A DNA stretch of 7,925 nt, taken from contig JABHOU010000157.1 in NCBI GenBank assembly GCA_018695085.1, positions 1-7,925 of the forward strand, in the 5' to 3' direction. The translations under genes were made by a program, and so were the position numbers. The DNA comes from Opitutia bacterium. GTDB lineage: Bacteria > Verrucomicrobiota > Verrucomicrobiia > Opitutales > Seribacteraceae. Below, piece after piece: positions 5,957-7,925 of the stretch. The notes below the pieces were generated by a model. That model was not told where the DNA came from, made no database searches, and worked only from the letters and a program-made list of their open reading frames with translations. Numbering within the stretch: the first letter of the stretch is position 1; each line of letters begins with the position of its first letter.

Positions 5957-7170
5957 AGAAATACATTTTACCTCCACTCGTTTTGGGCGTATCCGGAATC
6001 GGAGCTTGGGTGCTCATCGCCATGAAACCGGAACCCAAACGCAGTACGCCTCCCTCGAATGAACCAGTTGTGGAATTCATTTTAGCGGAACGAAAAACCC
6101 AGCGAGTCTTCGTGGATGCATTCGGTACTGTTCGCCCGCGGACCAGCACCACCTTGCTGGCAGAGTCTCCTGGTTTAATCGAAGCCGTTGCACCCTTTGC
6201 TGAATCAAATCGCTCCGAACCCCAAGCATCCTTTCGGGCTGGTGGATTCTTTGAAAAAGGCGATCTGCTCGTGAGTATCGAGGATGTCGACCATCGCGCG
6301 GTTAAGGCAGATGCCGAAGCTTACCTTCAGACAACACAACTACAATTGGCGCAAGAACGGGCATTATCGGAACAGGCAAAAGCGGAATGGGAGCTAGACA
6401 GGGATTGGACTGATGCTCCGGAACTCGTGAAACGTCTACCTCAGATTCGAAAAGCCGAAGCCGACGCAAAAGCAGCAGAGGCACGACTCGCCCAAGCTTC
6501 AAGAAATCTCCAAAGAGCGAGTGTTCGGGCACCCTTTCGCGGACGTGTGTTGGAAACAATGGCGGACGTAGGACAAAGAGTGGGCGGTGGAACCTCGGCG
6601 GCACTGGCGAAAGTCTATGCCTTGGACATGGCGGAAATCGACCTGTCGCTCAGTCGGTCCGAGCTCGATCTTCTGAACTTTGGGGAAGGAGCGAATGGAT
6701 TTGGCGAACAGCCTGAAGTACAACTTCTTAACAAAGATCAAAATTTCACGCACCGAGGAATTCTCGATCGATCCGAAGGCACGGTGGATCCAAGAACGCG
6801 CCTCACCAACGTAGTAGCTGGAATTGAGGGAGCGTTCGCCGACCCGTATTCAAACAAAAAACTGAATTCCCCTCCTCCACTCAGCCTTGGTGAGTTCGTA
6901 GAGGCACGATTGTTTGGCCCAAACATCGAAGTCTTTGAAATCCCCCATTCAGCCTTTCGTGAAAAGAACACACTTCTAATTATAGATGATGAAAACCGTA
7001 TCGAAACGCGCAATGTTTTGACGATTAAGCAAACGCGGGATTTCGTCTGGGTGACTGAGGGCTTGCAAAACAATGAACGAGTTTGCCTGACCCCACTGGA
7101 TATTGTGTCCAAGGGAATGAAGGTTCGCCTCGCGTCAGATAAAAAGGAAAACAACAGCACACGGCCATGA
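5953..7170 (+). CDS. RND efflux periplasmic adaptor subunit (membrane fusion protein)
   Basis: This 405-residue adaptor should bridge the inner-membrane pump and the outer-membrane channel. Residues about 5-24 form one N-terminal hydrophobic helix without a lipobox Cys, so it is probably a signal anchor. Order of domains: barrel-sandwich first half (FVDAFGTVRPRTSTTLLAES to GGFFEKGDLLVSIEDVDH, 53-114), an alpha-helical coiled-coil hairpin (about 115-190, with RLPQIRKAEADAKAAEARLAQ descending), second half beginning RASVRAPFRGRVLE (188-201) and VGQRV, then beta-barrel and membrane-proximal parts ending in IPHSAF and a typical GLQNNERVCLTPL. A short insert at about 82-97 separates the first lipoyl-like strand pair. 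The ATG overlaps the preceding TGA (ATGA), with GGAAA at 5944-5948 as a possible ribosome-binding site. The pump gene follows with the same kind of overlap. Confidence 0.94.
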   Translation: MKKYILPPLVLGVSGIGAWVLIAMKPEPKRSTPPSNEPVVEFILAERKTQRVFVDAFGTVRPRTSTTLLAESPGLIEAVAPFAESNRSEPQASFRAGGFFEKGDLLVSIEDVDHRAVKADAEAYLQTTQLQLAQERALSEQAKAEWELDRDWTDAPELVKRLPQIRKAEADAKAAEARLAQASRNLQRASVRAPFRGRVLETMADVGQRVGGGTSAALAKVYALDMAEIDLSLSRSELDLLNFGEGANGFGEQPEVQLLNKDQNFTHRGILDRSEGTVDPRTRLTNVVAGIEGAFADPYSNKKLNSPPPLSLGEFVEARLFGPNIEVFEIPHSAFREKNTLLIIDDENRIETRNVLTIKQTRDFVWVTEGLQNNERVCLTPLDIVSKGMKVRLASDKKENNSTRP

Positions 7171-7925
7171 TCGCATGGTTTGCCAGAAACGGAGTAGCTG
7201 CCAATCTCCTCATGGGAGTCATACTCGTTGCGGGATTCTTCTCCGTAAGAAACCTCAAGATGGAGATGTTTCCGGAGTTTGACCTAGACCTGATTACCGT
7301 CACCACCCTCTATCCCGGCGCAGCTCCCTCCGAAGTCGAGGAGGGAGTATGCAAGCAAATCGAGGAGAAAATCTGGGATCTTGCAGGGATAAAGGAACTC
7401 AACTCATATTCCAGAGAAAACGTCGGTGTGGTGTCCATCGAAGTAGCGCGAGGAAAGAATGCCGAACAAGTCGCGGATGAGGTAAAGGTAAGAGTGGATG
7501 CCATCGCAAACTTCCCCGAGGAGGCGGAAAAGCCATTGGTGGAGGTGGTGACTAGTAAGCGCCGCGTAATGGCAGTGGCCATTCACGGAGACTGTGACGA
7601 GAAAACTCTTCGCTATCTTGCCGAACGGATGCGCGACGGGCTGACCGCCATCCCGGGCATCACTCAAGTAGAGATTGCAGGCATTCGTAAACCGGAAATC
7701 GGCATAGAGGTATCCGAACGCTCCCTGCGCGAACGTGGTTTGAGCTTCAACCAATTGGCTAAGGTTTTGCGGCAGTCCTCAGTAGATGTTCCCGGAGGGG
7801 TTGCCAAGACTGCTTCAGGCGAAACTTTACTACGTGTCACCGGCAAGGCACGCACTGGTAGCGAATTCGAAGAAATAGAGTTACTGGCATCGGATAACGG
7901 TGCGAGCGTACCCCTTCAAGACGTG
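7167..7925 (+). CDS. RND-family efflux pump, inner-membrane permease, partial (3' end outside window)
   Basis: The frame opens at ATG 7167 and continues 253 codons to the window edge. Full RND pumps have about 1,000 residues, so roughly the first quarter is seen. FARNGVAANLLM (5-16) begins the first transmembrane helix (about 9-28), followed by the conserved MFPEFDLDLITVTTLYPGAAPSEVEEGV region (34-61), which carries the PGA-x-P-x-E-V-E signature of the family. Then comes the periplasmic porter domain with KNAEQVADEVKVRVDAI, the block FPEEAEKPLVEVV, IPGITQVEIAGIRKPEIGIEVSE, and LRERGLSFNQLAKVLRQSS...PGGVAKTASGETLLRV. It should use the proton gradient to expel small molecules; the Asp residues of the proton relay lie outside the window. 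The ATG overlaps the adaptor's TGA. No nearby ribosome-binding site is visible, consistent with translational coupling. Family subtype and substrate cannot be told. Confidence 0.96.
   Translation, partial: MIAWFARNGVAANLLMGVILVAGFFSVRNLKMEMFPEFDLDLITVTTLYPGAAPSEVEEGVCKQIEEKIWDLAGIKELNSYSRENVGVVSIEVARGKNAEQVADEVKVRVDAIANFPEEAEKPLVEVVTSKRRVMAVAIHGDCDEKTLRYLAERMRDGLTAIPGITQVEIAGIRKPEIGIEVSERSLRERGLSFNQLAKVLRQSSVDVPGGVAKTASGETLLRVTGKARTGSEFEEIELLASDNGASVPLQDV

Overview
The window looks like ordinary chromosomal DNA of a Gram-negative bacterium, most likely from the PVC superphylum (Verrucomicrobiota is my best guess). The Gram-negative call rests on a tripartite RND efflux operon with an outer-membrane lipoprotein channel and on an AsmA/TamB-like envelope protein. 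The PVC guess rests on the ribosomal cluster rpsP-trmD-rplS, which lacks the rimM gene that sits between rpsP and trmD in Escherichia coli. As far as I recall, Chlamydiae have the same rimM-less order. The taxonomic guess is inference, not proof.

Left half, all on the minus strand. Reading in the direction of transcription there is rpsP (ribosomal protein S16, with a very long acidic tail), then trmD (tRNA m1G37 methyltransferase), then rplS (ribosomal protein L19). About 100 bp further on is a large envelope protein gene of AsmA/TamB-like character that runs off the left edge of the window. The 14-50 bp gaps between rpsP, trmD and rplS indicate one translation-related operon. The AsmA-like gene may be a readthrough passenger or a separate unit.

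Middle. A 193-bp divergent intergenic region (3680-3872) separates the two halves. It holds an AT-rich tract with a possible rpsP promoter, a nested inverted repeat, and a short palindrome just before a TetR-family regulator gene. The palindrome is the best candidate for that regulator's operator.

Right half, all on the plus strand. The order is tetR-family regulator, NodT-type outer-membrane factor lipoprotein, periplasmic adaptor, RND inner-membrane pump (cut by the right edge). Each junction is a 4-bp overlap (GTGA, ATGA, ATGA), so the four genes form one translationally coupled operon. Together they should build an envelope-spanning efflux pump controlled by its own repressor. The substrate cannot be read from the sequence.

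I see no mobile element, CRISPR array, tRNA or rRNA. The most unusual item is the S16 tail: about 185 residues, strongly acidic, without arginine or aromatic residues, and containing a recent 51-codon tandem duplication. I found no clear sign of a wholly new system.
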